A stretch of 64,000 nucleotides of DNA from Curtobacterium sp. MCJR17_020 (GCF_003234365.2 NZ_CP126260.1:1302001-1366000); one strand, 5' to 3'. Shown: positions 52,815 through 61,662, counted from the first letter of the stretch. The notes: generated by a model from the letters alone, not told the origin. Numbers and translations are program-made.

Positions 52815-53707
52815 CGACGGCTTCCCTGCCAGAACGAAGCGACGGACACGGCAAACACGACGCTTCCGACCGCGATGACGGCGGTGGTGACGTCGAGGTC
52901 GAGGGTGATGGTCTGCCTGACGACCGCCGCGCCCGCGAGAGCGGTCGTACAGGCGGCGGTGCCGATCACAGCGACTCTGGCGGCAGCGCTGCGAAGGGTG
53001 TTCAGCGGTCGGAACCCGGTGGTGAAGCGGACGGCGGCGGTGCGGAGTTCCCATCGTCCAGCCTGCAGACCTGCGACCACGGCGATGAGCACGACGACGA
53101 GCGCGCTGAGCGCGACCAGGACCGGCGACACGGCGTCGACGTTCGTCCTGCGGTTCGTGCCGTCGTCGATGATCTCGACGCTTCGGCCAGGGAACTGTGC
53201 GTTGTAGTGGCGGACACTGTTCGGGCCGTCCAGGAGCAGCCGCTGTGGTGACCCCGAGAACTGCGACGGATCGGCGAGGACCACATCACCGGACAGCAGA
53301 CTGTCCGCCCGCACGCCAAGGCGTCCCACCACGGTGTACGTCTTGCCACCGACAGCGAGGTCGTCACCGCGGACGGCGACGTCAGCGCCGACGAGAGCTT
53401 CGCCGGGACGCCCCGACAATGAGTGCCCGTCATGCAGCGGAACATCCACCCACCGTCCCGACAGGACCGCAACGGCGCGGACCTTCTCCTCGAGGTCCAC
53501 GAACACCTTCGTTCCCGGTTCGAACGCGCTCCTGGCACGCCGGAGTTCGTCGAGCGTCGCGGTCACCCACGCGCTCTGGCCAGCGCGGAGGTCGTTGCCT
53601 TCCACGGCGACGACACGTCGACGAGCGTCGAACACTCCGATCAGCACGGTCAGGAGCATGGCCAGCAAGACCAGGCCAGCTGTCACCGTGAGCTGTCGCT
53701 TCGTCAC
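52802..53707 (-). CDS. ABC transporter membrane subunit, bacteriocin-associated type
   Basis: A 301-residue protein: N-terminal helix (LTVTAGLVLLAMLLTVLIGVF), extracellular domain to about residue 165, and three C-terminal helices (VSPVLVALSALVVVLIAVVAGLQ; VAVIGTAACTTALAGAAVV; TTAVIAVGSVVFAVSVASFW). It mirrors the N-terminal half of the fused transport/immunity protein found beside Lcn972-type peptides, so the two half-proteins together would make the permease. Follows the secreted peptide gene by 57 bases. Confidence 0.72.
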   Translation of the reverse strand: MTKRQLTVTAGLVLLAMLLTVLIGVFDARRRVVAVEGNDLRAGQSAWVTATLDELRRARSAFEPGTKVFVDLEEKVRAVAVLSGRWVDVPLHDGHSLSGRPGEALVGADVAVRGDDLAVGGKTYTVVGRLGVRADSLLSGDVVLADPSQFSGSPQRLLLDGPNSVRHYNAQFPGRSVEIIDDGTNRRTNVDAVSPVLVALSALVVVLIAVVAGLQAGRWELRTAAVRFTTGFRPLNTLRSAAARVAVIGTAACTTALAGAAVVRQTITLDLDVTTAVIAVGSVVFAVSVASFWQGSRRWNC

Positions 53708-53764
53708 GTCGTCTCCTCACGCCGCAGCGGGTGAGAGCTGTCGGCTCGCACCCGCTGCGATGTG

Positions 53765-54202
53765 TCACTTGCCGTAGTAGGTCTTCGCGGTGCCGACACC
53801 GCTGCCCGGCTGGTTCGGCCGGAACGGCTTCCACACGGTCACTGCTTCGGTGACGGACTTGCCCCACTTCCGGCCGGAGTCCGCGATGATGCGGCTGCCG
53901 TGCTCGAGCCGCGCACGGGTGTAGTGCTGCACGCCTGCCCAGGTCGTCCAACCGTGCGAGCGCTTGTGCGTCGTCCCGTTGATCGTCTTCCGCTCCGCTG
54001 CACCACGGTGGTTCACCGCGAACACCGACATCCCGGTGTCTGCACCATCGATGGTCCCGGCGCTCTCGGACCACCCGCCGACGACCCCCTCTCCCTCACC
54101 CTGCGCATGCGCAGGGATCGCGCCGAGGAACACCGTCCCACCGACAACTACTGCGGCGAAGCCTGCAGCAACTCGACGAGCCTGCTGACCGATCTTGCTC
54201 AT
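53765..54202 (-). CDS. Secreted lactococcin 972-like peptide precursor
   Basis: A 145-residue exported protein. Signal peptide AAGFAAVVVGGTVFLGAIPAHA is cut near residue 33, leaving about 112 residues with no Cys: GGWSESAGTIDGADTGMSVF, NHRGAAERKTINGTTHKRSHGWTTWAGVQHYTRARLEHGS, and an end GTAKTYYGK. The GG-W start, HxxG...W middle and yY-type end resemble Lcn972-family bacteriocins, though it is longer than the 66-residue mature lactococcin. The three transporter genes behind it support the call. It could instead be another secreted W/Y/H-rich peptide. Confidence 0.65.
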   Translation of the reverse strand: MSKIGQQARRVAAGFAAVVVGGTVFLGAIPAHAQGEGEGVVGGWSESAGTIDGADTGMSVFAVNHRGAAERKTINGTTHKRSHGWTTWAGVQHYTRARLEHGSRIIADSGRKWGKSVTEAVTVWKPFRPNQPGSGVGTAKTYYGK

Positions 54203-54341
54203 TGACTGCTCCCTCCATGAACGGTGAAGTCCAACCGGTCAGTGGTTAACATGTCAGAGGTGGAACGCTTTGTCGAGCAACGTGTTCGGTCGTGACCGAG
54301 CCCCGGATACGCGGTCGGGGATCTGCAGCGCGACCACGGTC

Positions 54342-54383
54342 GGACGGGAGGCCCGGTGCCAGCTCGCGCCGGGCCTCCCGTCC
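54342..54383. repeat. REP-like hairpin 2
   Basis: GGACGGGAGGCCCGG / CCGGGCCTCCCGTCC, a perfect 15-bp stem with 12-base loop. It would end transcripts entering from the right on the minus strand. Confidence 0.85.
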
Positions 54384-54509
54384 GTCGATGGGTTGACCTC
54401 TACTTCCACCTCCACTTGGAGCACGTCGTCGAGGTGGCCGGACTCACGCTCCGGTTGCCGCGCGCAGCTGTTGCAGGGCCACGTGCGTCGATGATCCTGG
54501 CGTGGCTCG

Positions 54510-54650
54510 CTAGGTGACGAGGCTCTTGTCCTCTTCCCCTGCGACGCGGAACGACTCGACCTGCAGCTCGAGCTGGCCGACCGCGGGGTGGTCGAGTTGC
54601 TGGATGCTGTGGCAGCGTTCCCGGATCTCAGGAGCGACGTCCGGTGCCGA
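54510..54650 (-). pseudogene. Truncated MmyB-like regulator end
   Basis: On the minus strand VAPEIRERCHSIQQLDHPAVGQLELQVESFRV matches the C-terminal part of XRE regulators with an MmyB-like ligand domain (usual pattern ...LxHPxVGxLxLxxExFxV). The HTH and most of the domain are absent and no start codon with a ribosome site is present, so this is a fragment. The left end is a stop at 54510; the right boundary is approximate. Confidence 0.6.
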
Positions 54651-54806
54651 TTCGTCCTCGACGCCGGCACGATCTGACACAGAGTCGCGGCGGGGAGTCA
54701 CCGTGGCGCCAGGCGTGTTCGCATCCCCGGGCCGTAGTGTGGCGGCACGCGGTCTTCGACTGCTGGAGCAGGGCACGACCGGCCACTTCTGATCACAGCA
54801 TCTGGA

Positions 54807-55529
54807 GTGACCCCCGTGGGCGCCGACCGCGAACGAAGACTGTTGCAGACCATCATCGCGCTGGTCGGCAGTGCCACCAGCTCAGAGGACCTCACCGGCC
54901 GACTGCAGCACCTGGTGGACGAGTCGGCGGCGTTGTTCGACGTCCACGCTGCCGGGCTGATGCTGTTCGGCTCGGATCACCGGTTGCAGATCACCGCCTC
55001 GGTGGGACACCACAGCGGACTGCTCGAGCTCCTGCAGCTCGAAGTCGGCGACGGGCCCTGTCTCGAGGCAGCGCGGACGGGGAGCGTGGTCTCGATCCCC
55101 GACGTCCGAGTGGCCGAGCCGCGATGGCCGCACTTCTGCCGGGCCGCGGCTGACGCCGGGTACACAGCCGTCCACTCGATCCCGCTGCGGCTCCGGACCA
55201 CCGTCATCGGATCGCTCAACCTGTTCGGCGAGTCCGCCGGCGCGTTCGACGAGGACGACCTCATCGCTGCGCGGGCACTGGCCGACATCGCAGCGGTCTC
55301 GCTCATGCAGCAGCGCACCATCGACGACGCGGTGACGACGCAGGGGCAACTGCAAGCAGCACTCGACAGCCGTACCGTCATCGAGCAGGCGAAGGGGTGG
55401 ATCGCGAACCGGAACGGGGTGGACACCGCGACCGCGTTCTCCCTGCTGCGCGACCACGCGCGGCGGAACCAGCTCCCGCTCGCCGAGGTCGCCCTCGCCG
55501 TCCTCGCCGGACGGACCACCCTCGGCTAG
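54807..55529 (+). CDS. GAF-ANTAR regulator
   Basis: A 240-residue one-component regulator. The GAF domain spans ~5-155 (LLQTIIALVGSATSSEDLTGRL, GDGPCLEAARTGSVVSIPD, HSIPLRLRTTVIGSLNLFG). The ANTAR RNA-binding helices follow (LQAALDSRTVIEQAKGWIANRNGVDTATAFSLLRDHAR, ~176-215). ANTAR proteins bind paired hairpins in nascent RNA and stop termination. GTG 54807 is the start. The target RNA is not obvious here. Confidence 0.87.
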   Translation: MTPVGADRERRLLQTIIALVGSATSSEDLTGRLQHLVDESAALFDVHAAGLMLFGSDHRLQITASVGHHSGLLELLQLEVGDGPCLEAARTGSVVSIPDVRVAEPRWPHFCRAAADAGYTAVHSIPLRLRTTVIGSLNLFGESAGAFDEDDLIAARALADIAAVSLMQQRTIDDAVTTQGQLQAALDSRTVIEQAKGWIANRNGVDTATAFSLLRDHARRNQLPLAEVALAVLAGRTTLG

Positions 55530-55571
55530 TCCCCGCCCCCTCGCAACGCTGCGCCGGTACGTGTTCCAGAC

Positions 55572-55612
55572 GGACAGGAGGCCCGGTGCCAGCTGACACC
55601 GTCCCTCCCGTC
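55572..55612. repeat. REP-like hairpin 3
   Basis: GGACAGGAGG-CCCGGTGCCAGC with its imperfect complement through GTCCCTCCCGTC, 43 bases after the GAF-ANTAR gene. Confidence 0.75.
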
Positions 55613-55760
55613 ACGGCCGTCGCCCCGCTGGCGCGGTGCGCTGGTACCGGCGGGTGGGGCCCACCTCCCGTCACGGCCGTCGCCCCGCTGGCGCGGTGCG
55701 CTGGTACCGGCGGGTGGGGCCCACCTCCCGTCACGGCCGTCGCCCCGCTGGCGCGATGCG
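55604..55760 (+). repeat. Tandem 60-base repeat
   Basis: The unit starts CCTCCCGTCACGGCCGTCG and repeats with an exact 60-base period from 55604, 55664 and 55724; the first two copies differ in no visible base and the third is cut short near 55755. The CCCCGCTGGCGCGG half also occurs at 46773-46790. Confidence 0.88.
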
Positions 55761-55844
55761 CCGCTCAGCCAGACTCAGCCACGCGCCCGGCGTCGCCGCT
55801 TCCGCTCGTTTCCGCTTCGGTCACCCGGAGCGCCGTCCTGTGGA

Positions 55845-56861
55845 TCACGACGTTGCTGCGGTCGAAGCGGCCACGGCCACGGACGTTTCCGGCACCGCCC
55901 CACCCCAGCCGTTGAACCCACCGAACACGACCCGCACCGGGACGGCCTGCGCCCGGTCGGTCACGTACCGGTACACGCCGCCGGGGCGTCCGAGCCACAG
56001 CACACGCGCCGGCGTCGCGGTCGTCGCCACTGTCCGGAGCTCGACCACGTACTGCCCGGAGGGGATCTGGAACTGCGCCGTCTGCTCGCTGTCGAGCAGC
56101 GTCGAGAACCGGGTCGAGAACGACGCACCGGTCGTCGCGTTCGTCACCGTGACGCGCGCGCCACTGAGCAGCGGCGACGGGGTGCGGGACGCCGTGTCGG
56201 CGTAGACGACCAGGTCGTAGTCGCTGTGCGCGTAGTGCTGCGACAACGTCACCTGCGACGCCGGGAGGGTCCCGCGCTGCTGGTAGACCCGGGTCTTCCA
56301 GACGGCGGGCGACGCCGTGCCGCTGGCGTACGCCTCGATGCGGTACTTCCCGGTGCTCAACCCGACGAACCGGTACTGGCCCGCGCTGTCCGAGGTCGTT
56401 CGGAACACCTGCGAGGTGTCCTCGTTCCAGGCGTACATCAAGCGTCCAGCAGCGGGACCCGAGGGGCCGACCACCCCGCCCTGCACGGTGGCGCCGATCA
56501 CGAGCGGCACGGTGACCGCGACCGTCGTGCCGCCGCGGACCACGATGGCCGAGCGGAGTCCGGGGGCGTAGGTCTGCGTTCCGCGCGGCGGGAGTTGCCG
56601 TGTGGTGACCGTCACGGTGTCCGGGGCGGGGATGCCGGTGAACGTCGCGGTGCCGTCGGCATCGGTGGTGGCGGTCCCGACGACGGCGTCGATGCCGATC
56701 GCAGCCAGTTCGACGTCGGCCAACCTGATCGGGGTGCCGTCCGGCGTCGCGAGCTGCACAGCGATCGTCCCCGACCCGGCCGCGGCCGCTGGCGGCGCCA
56801 GGCCGACCATCGCTGCTGCGGCAAGCGCCACGACCAGTGTCGTTCCCGTCATCAGTCGCAT
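55845..56861 (-). CDS. Secreted protein with carboxypeptidase-regulatory-like domains
   Basis: A 338-residue exported protein with signal peptide (MTGTTLVVALAAAAMVGLAPPAAA). Three beta-sandwich modules follow: GTIAVQLATPDGTPIRLADVEL, VQGGVVGPSGPAAGRLMYAWNEDTSQVFRTTSDSAGQYRFVGLSTGKYRIEAYASG, and VTVTNATTGASFSTRF...YVVELRTVA. The middle one is a clear carboxypeptidase-regulatory-like fold. No anchor is visible. ATG 56861 follows GGGGAACG; the longer frame from 57104 lacks start signals. Role probably adhesive or structural. Confidence 0.78.
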   Translation of the reverse strand: MRLMTGTTLVVALAAAAMVGLAPPAAAAGSGTIAVQLATPDGTPIRLADVELAAIGIDAVVGTATTDADGTATFTGIPAPDTVTVTTRQLPPRGTQTYAPGLRSAIVVRGGTTVAVTVPLVIGATVQGGVVGPSGPAAGRLMYAWNEDTSQVFRTTSDSAGQYRFVGLSTGKYRIEAYASGTASPAVWKTRVYQQRGTLPASQVTLSQHYAHSDYDLVVYADTASRTPSPLLSGARVTVTNATTGASFSTRFSTLLDSEQTAQFQIPSGQYVVELRTVATTATPARVLWLGRPGGVYRYVTDRAQAVPVRVVFGGFNGWGGAVPETSVAVAASTAATS

Positions 56862-57127
56862 CGCGTTCCCCGCCCACCAGTCGTACCTTGCGGGGGACTG
56901 TACGCGTCGTGCGAGTGGTGGGGAAGGACGGCGTCCCGGTTGCGCACCAGGAACGTCGGCGTTCAGTACCTCGTTTCCGCGGCTTCTTGCACAGTGCGGT
57001 GCGCGCTCCGGAGCGTCGCGTGCACTACTGTCGTCGGCAGAGGGAAAAAATCCCGCGCTGCTCCGGCAGACGGGACCGCACACGCGTCTCACGGGAGTCG
57101 TCACTTCTTCATCGAAGGAGTGTGCCC

Positions 57128-58165
57128 GTGTCCGACACCATCATCCGTCCTCCGTTCGACCCCGAACTCGCGACCTTCCTGGCGGCGCTCGAGGCCCGCG
57201 GTCCGTTCACCCTCACCGCTGAGATGTTGCCCCGCATGCGGCAGCTCGATGTGCCCGAGGACGTGGTCGACGAGCGCCTGCGTTCCCGCGGGTACCAGCG
57301 GCGGAACGTCACGGTTCCGGGGTACCACGGCGATCCCATCGACCTCGCGATCATCGACCGCGTCGAGCGCACCGGTGCGACCGGTGCGACCGCGGCCGTC
57401 TACTCGATCCACGGCGGCGGCATGATGTTCGGCCACCACCTCGGGAACCTCGAATCGTTCGACGACTGGCTGCTCGACCACGACGTGGTCCTCGTCAGCG
57501 TCGACTACCGCCTCGCACCCGAGTACCCCGATCCGTACCCGGTGGAGGACTGCTACGCCGGTCTCGTCTGGGTGGCGGCGCACGCCGACGAGCTCGGCAT
57601 CGACCCGGCACGGATCGTCATCGCGGGGCAGAGCGCCGGCGGTGGACTCGCCGTGGGGACGGCCCTGCTCGCCCGTGACCGGCAGGGTCCCGACCTGATG
57701 GCGCAGATCCTGGTGTCACCCATGCTCGACGACCGTGACGACACCGTCTCGACCCAGCAGATCGACGGCGTCGGGGTCGCCGACCGCCAGATGAACCGTT
57801 TCGCGTGGGACGCGTACCTCGGACCACGCCGCGCCACCCCTGACGTCTCGGAGTACGCCGCTCCGGCTCGTGCTGCAGACCTGTCGGCGCTGCCGCGCAC
57901 CTACATCGACTGCGGCAGTGCTGAGGTCTTCCGCGACGAGGACGTCGCCTTCGCGAGCCGCCTCTGGGCAGCGGGGGTCGACGCGGAGCTCCACGTCTGG
58001 CCCGGTGCCTTCCACGGGTTCACGAGCATGGTGCCCGACGCCGCCATCTCGAGGACCGCGACCGCGGCCCTCGCGGACTGGACCCGACGACTGCTCGGCG
58101 ATCCTTCGCCGATCGAACGCGCAGCCGGGCGCCAGGACGGATCTCTGGACGGCGTGTCTCGGTAG
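57128..58165 (+). CDS. HSL-family alpha/beta hydrolase (esterase)
   Basis: A 345-residue esterase of the hormone-sensitive lipase family: oxyanion motif SIHGGGMMFGH near residue 98, nucleophile GQSAGGG near 170, Asp in the DCGSAEVFRDED segment, and His in WPGAFHGF near 298. A 65-residue helical cap with basic residues precedes the core. GAAGGAG (57114-57120) is 8 bases before GTG 57128. Substrate unknown. Confidence 0.9.
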   Translation: MSDTIIRPPFDPELATFLAALEARGPFTLTAEMLPRMRQLDVPEDVVDERLRSRGYQRRNVTVPGYHGDPIDLAIIDRVERTGATGATAAVYSIHGGGMMFGHHLGNLESFDDWLLDHDVVLVSVDYRLAPEYPDPYPVEDCYAGLVWVAAHADELGIDPARIVIAGQSAGGGLAVGTALLARDRQGPDLMAQILVSPMLDDRDDTVSTQQIDGVGVADRQMNRFAWDAYLGPRRATPDVSEYAAPARAADLSALPRTYIDCGSAEVFRDEDVAFASRLWAAGVDAELHVWPGAFHGFTSMVPDAAISRTATAALADWTRRLLGDPSPIERAAGRQDGSLDGVSR

Positions 58166-58179
58166 ACGTCCCCACGAGC

Positions 58180-58223
58180 GGGACAGGAGGCCCGGTGCTA
58201 CCTGGCACCGGGCCTCCCGTCCC
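58180..58223. repeat. REP-like hairpin 4
   Basis: GGGACAGGAGGCCCGGTGC / GCACCGGGCCTCCCGTCCC, a 19-bp stem with one A-C mismatch and 6-base loop, between converging genes where it can end both transcripts. Confidence 0.85.
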
Positions 58224-58242
58224 GGCCGGTGTCACCAGGCGA

Positions 58243-58713
58243 TCAGCGGACGAGCCGGACGGTCGTCCCGATCGGGCCGAAGCTCGACGTCGCGCCGTCG
58301 GCGACGAAGCCGTTCCGGCGGTAGAACGAGTGCGCTCGCGGGTTGTCGGCCGCGACCCAGAGCGAAGCCGGACGGCCCTCGAGGACGGCGTCCAGGAGTG
58401 CCTGGCCAGCACCGCTCCCGTGAGCGCACGCCAGCACGTAGAGCATGCTGAGCTCTTCCGGCCGGACCGCATCGGGTTCGGTCACGACGTGTGCCGCGGC
58501 GAAGCCGATGATCCCGATCTCGCCCTCGGCGATCAGGGTCGCGAAGGTCTCGTGTTCCAGGTTCGATCGCCACATCGTGATCCGTCGCTCGACGTCGAAC
58601 CACGGGTTGGTGGCCGGGTCGTCCACGAACCGGCCGTACGTCTCACGCCAGGACGTGGTGTGGACGTGGGCGATGGACTCCGCGTCGTCAACGGTCGCGT
58701 GCCGGATCATCAT
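58243..58713 (-). CDS. GNAT-family N-acetyltransferase
   Basis: A 156-residue acetyltransferase (ATG 58713 or 58710): IRHATVDDAESIAHVHTTSW, then the acetyl-CoA loop around LYVLACAHGSGAGQALLDAVLEG (motif A, Q/RxxGxG-like HGSGAG), and NPRAHSFYRRNGFVADG. The Tyr of SFYRRNGF is at the catalytic position. Substrate unknown. It overlaps none of its neighbours. Confidence 0.87.
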   Translation of the reverse strand: MMIRHATVDDAESIAHVHTTSWRETYGRFVDDPATNPWFDVERRITMWRSNLEHETFATLIAEGEIGIIGFAAAHVVTEPDAVRPEELSMLYVLACAHGSGAGQALLDAVLEGRPASLWVAADNPRAHSFYRRNGFVADGATSSFGPIGTTVRLVR

Positions 58714-58723
58714 GACGCCGGCC

Positions 58724-59428
58724 TCACTCCGCACTCCGCAGGTCCTGCACATCCCCGTCGGAGCACTCCGAGACTCCGGTGATGCTGTACCGCTGCGGGT
58801 ACGCGTTGAATCCGATGGAGGTGACGGGCCCGTCCGCGCCCCGGATGCCGGTGAGCGGGTCTGAACCGCCGCTCTCGAACCGCTTCGTCGTGATCCCCTT
58901 GGACTTCCAAAGCTCCTCGACCGTACGGATGTCGGCCGCAGGATCGGTGCCGTCGGTGCGGCTCCGCTCCAGGACGTACACAAAACGGGCGCCGTCCCCA
59001 CCGCCCGACTGGGTGCACACCTCGGCAGCGGGGCCGCGGTACACCGTCCACTCGCCGCCGACGGCGTCGGTCGACTCCTTGACGGCGTCGACGATCGACT
59101 TCTTCGCCTCGGACGGGTCCACTGCGTTGCCTCCAGGGGCGTTGCTGCAACCGGACACGAGGAGCGCCGCAGTCAGCATGACGCCGACACCGATGCTGGG
59201 GCGGGCGACGCCTCGGAGTCCCGGCCGCCGGAGGAAGTCCGACGGGGCGGCTGCTCGGGTGCGTTCGTCGTGGCGGACCTGCCAGGCGTGTAGGTCGCCC
59301 TGCTGCATTCGTTCGATCGGAGCGGCGGCGCGCGGAGCGCCGCCTTGGACACGCAGAGTTGAAGCAGCGTTGGACACTGCCTGCGCGAGCAGATCGGCTG
59401 CCGCGTCGTCGTACTGGACTTCCCCCAC
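58724..59428 (-). CDS. Hypothetical protein with N-terminal cytoplasmic region and lipoprotein-like C-terminal part
   Basis: A 234-residue protein starting at GTG 59428 with GAACACC-type upstream sequence. The first ~60 residues (VGEVQYDDAAADLLAQAVSNAASTLRVQG) look like the helical N-terminus of WXG100-like proteins. A hydrophobic segment ending in ALLVSGC at about residue 105 then looks exactly like a lipoprotein signal, and the remainder has Cys residues (EVCTQSG, SECSD). It may be a short lipoprotein starting at ATG 59178, with the upstream part a relic of a neighbour, or one membrane protein. Unassigned. Confidence 0.55.
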   Translation of the reverse strand: MGEVQYDDAAADLLAQAVSNAASTLRVQGGAPRAAAPIERMQQGDLHAWQVRHDERTRAAAPSDFLRRPGLRGVARPSIGVGVMLTAALLVSGCSNAPGGNAVDPSEAKKSIVDAVKESTDAVGGEWTVYRGPAAEVCTQSGGGDGARFVYVLERSRTDGTDPAADIRTVEELWKSKGITTKRFESGGSDPLTGIRGADGPVTSIGFNAYPQRYSITGVSECSDGDVQDLRSAE

Positions 59429-59599
59429 GGTGTTCCCCCTTGCGCCTGGTCCCCGGCGCCCCACCACGACTGTAGCGACCGGGCGCGTAGCGCGCACCAC
59501 GGAACCGAGCCGCCCCTGTTCACCAACCGGACTCCCGCACATGGCAGGGTGGTCCGGGGCATAGTCGCCCGCAGCCCAGCCAGCCGCGAGCGGAGCACG

Positions 59600-60424
59600 A
59601 TGCCACCACCCGACCTGATGGTCGTCACGGACCTCGACGGGACGTTCCTCGACCACCACGACTACTCGTTCGACGCTGCCCTGCCGATGCTCGAGCGGCT
59701 GCGCGCGGACGGTGTGCCGGTGGTGTTCTGCAGCAGCAAGACCCGGGCCGAGATCACCGCCCTGCAGCGGCGGACCGGTCTGGACGGGCAGGCGTTCGTC
59801 GCGGAGAACGGCGCGATCGTCGTGGGACCCGACGGCAACGGGATCGCCGACGCCGGCGCCGGAGCGGCGGGCGCCGATCTCGCGCGTCTCCGCGCAGCCC
59901 TCGACCGCACCCGTGCGGACCTGGACCTGCACTTCGCGACCTTCGGCGGTGTGACCGACGAGGTCGTCGCCGCCTGGACCGGCCTCGACCTCGATGCAGC
60001 CGGTGATGCCCGGCGGCGCGAAGCCTCCGAGGTCCTGCTCTGGCACGCCGAGGACGACGACCGGGCGGACGCGTTCCGCACGGCGCTCGCCGCAGCCGGC
60101 CTCGAGCTCGTCCGCGGTGGCCGCTTCTGGCACGTGCTGCCGGCCGGGCGCGACAAGGGCACCGCGGTCCGCCTGCTCGTCGCCGACCACACACGCCGCA
60201 CCGGCACCGTCCCGCGCACCATCGGGCTCGGCGACGGCCCGAACGACACCGCGCTGCTCGACGCCGTCGACCTGGCGGTCGTCGTGCGCGGCCACGGCCC
60301 GGCACCCGGGCCGCTCGCCGACGACCGCCCCGAGCGTGTCCACCGCACGACCGCCCCCGGCCCGCAGGGCTGGGCCGAGGGCCTCACCCGATTCACCACC
60401 CCGTCCGTCAGGAGCCACCGATGA
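59600..60424 (+). CDS. HAD-family phosphatase, mannosyl/glucosyl-3-phosphoglycerate phosphatase type
   Basis: A 274-residue HAD phosphatase of the MPGP/GpgP group. Motifs: DLDGTFLD (nucleophile Asp near 11), FCSSKTRAEI, the loop QAFVAENGAIVV characteristic of the group, and GLGDGPNDTALLDAVD. It should remove phosphate from glucosyl-3-phosphoglycerate made by the next gene, giving the compatible solute glucosylglycerate. ATG 59600 follows CGGAG. The stop overlaps the gpgS start as ATGA. Confidence 0.86.
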   Translation: MPPPDLMVVTDLDGTFLDHHDYSFDAALPMLERLRADGVPVVFCSSKTRAEITALQRRTGLDGQAFVAENGAIVVGPDGNGIADAGAGAAGADLARLRAALDRTRADLDLHFATFGGVTDEVVAAWTGLDLDAAGDARRREASEVLLWHAEDDDRADAFRTALAAAGLELVRGGRFWHVLPAGRDKGTAVRLLVADHTRRTGTVPRTIGLGDGPNDTALLDAVDLAVVVRGHGPAPGPLADDRPERVHRTTAPGPQGWAEGLTRFTTPSVRSHR

Positions 60425-61635
60425 GCGACTTCCACCAGAACGGCGTCATCACGACGTTCCACGACCTCGGCCGCCGCAGCACCGCGAGCATCGAGGAGGA
60501 CCTGCGAGGGTTCGCCGAGAAGCGGCCGATGAGCCTGATCCTGCCGGCGCTGTACTCGGAGCTCGAGCGTCCGGCGCTGTCGCGGATCGTCGACGAGCTG
60601 GCCGAGGCCGACTGGCTCAGCGAGATCGTGATCGGCCTGGACCGCGCCGACCGCTCGCAGTTCGAGCACGCGCGGGAGTTCTTCGCTCGGCTGCCGCAGC
60701 GGCACCGCATCCTGTGGAACGACGGGCCGCGCCTGCGGGAACTCGACGCCGAGCTGGAGCGCGAGGGGCTGGCACCGGGGGAGCCGGGCAAGGGCCGGAA
60801 CGTCTGGTACTGCACCGGTTACGCGCTCGCGTCGGAGCGGGCGGAGTGCATCGCGCTGCACGACTGCGACATCACCACGTACGAGCGGGGCATGCTCGCG
60901 CGGCTGTTCTACCCGGTGGCGAACCCGGCGTTCGACTACGAGTTCTCGAAGGGCTTCTACGCCCGCGTCGCGGACGGCCGGATCAACGGTCGCGTGGGGC
61001 GGCTGCTCGTCGGCCCGCTGCTCCGGTCGCTCCGCCAGGTCTACGGGGAGTCCGAGTACCTGGAGTACCTCAGCAGCTTCCGCTACCCGCTGTCCGGCGA
61101 GTTCGCGATGCGCGCGCACGTGCTGAACGGGTTGAAGATCCCGGGGGACTGGGGCCTCGAGATCGGCATGCTGTCCGAGGTCTACCGCGACTACGCCACG
61201 CGGCAGGTGTGCCAGGTGGAGATCGCCGACGCGTACGACCACAAGCACCAGCCCCTCGCCGAGGCCGACGGCACCGGCGGACTCGCACGGATGGGCAACG
61301 ACATCGTGCAGTCGCTGCTGCGGAAGCTCGCGACGATGGGCGTGCCGCTCACCTCGGACTCGTTCCGAGTGCTCAAGGCGACGTACTACCGGAACGCCTT
61401 GGACATCGTCGAGGTCTACCGGCACGAAGCGGAGATGAGCGGCCTCGGCTTCGACCAGCACGCCGAGGAAGCGGCGGTCGAGCTCTTCACCAAGGCGATC
61501 CTCGACGCCGGCGGCGCCTTCAGCGCGCGCCCGGACGACAAGCCGTTCATCCCGAGCTGGAGCCGGGTGCGCTCGGCCGTGCCGGACGTGCTCGACCGGT
61601 TGCGGGATGCGGTGGAGGCGGACCAGCAGGACTGA
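60421..61635 (+). CDS. gpgS: Glucosyl-3-phosphoglycerate synthase
   Basis: GT81 glycosyltransferase of 404 residues transferring a sugar from an NDP-sugar to 3-phosphoglycerate. The GT-A core is MSLILPALYSELERPALS, EIVIGLDRADRS, with the DxD-like motif ALHDCDITTY near 145 and the acceptor segments YEFSKGFYARV and GDWGLEIGMLSE. The length fits the longer (Persephonella-type) GpgS rather than the 324-residue mycobacterial enzyme. Mannosyl-3-phosphoglycerate synthase is the alternative. Translational coupling to the phosphatase supports the pathway. Confidence 0.85.
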   Translation: MSDFHQNGVITTFHDLGRRSTASIEEDLRGFAEKRPMSLILPALYSELERPALSRIVDELAEADWLSEIVIGLDRADRSQFEHAREFFARLPQRHRILWNDGPRLRELDAELEREGLAPGEPGKGRNVWYCTGYALASERAECIALHDCDITTYERGMLARLFYPVANPAFDYEFSKGFYARVADGRINGRVGRLLVGPLLRSLRQVYGESEYLEYLSSFRYPLSGEFAMRAHVLNGLKIPGDWGLEIGMLSEVYRDYATRQVCQVEIADAYDHKHQPLAEADGTGGLARMGNDIVQSLLRKLATMGVPLTSDSFRVLKATYYRNALDIVEVYRHEAEMSGLGFDQHAEEAAVELFTKAILDAGGAFSARPDDKPFIPSWSRVRSAVPDVLDRLRDAVEADQQD

Positions 61636-61662
61636 TCACGCGCCCTGGGCGCGACCCCGAGG

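Noticed and set aside
54254..54670. A 138-codon minus-strand frame over the REP hairpin
   Set aside because: It reads through the REP palindrome and a different frame of the MmyB remnant; composition is non-coding.
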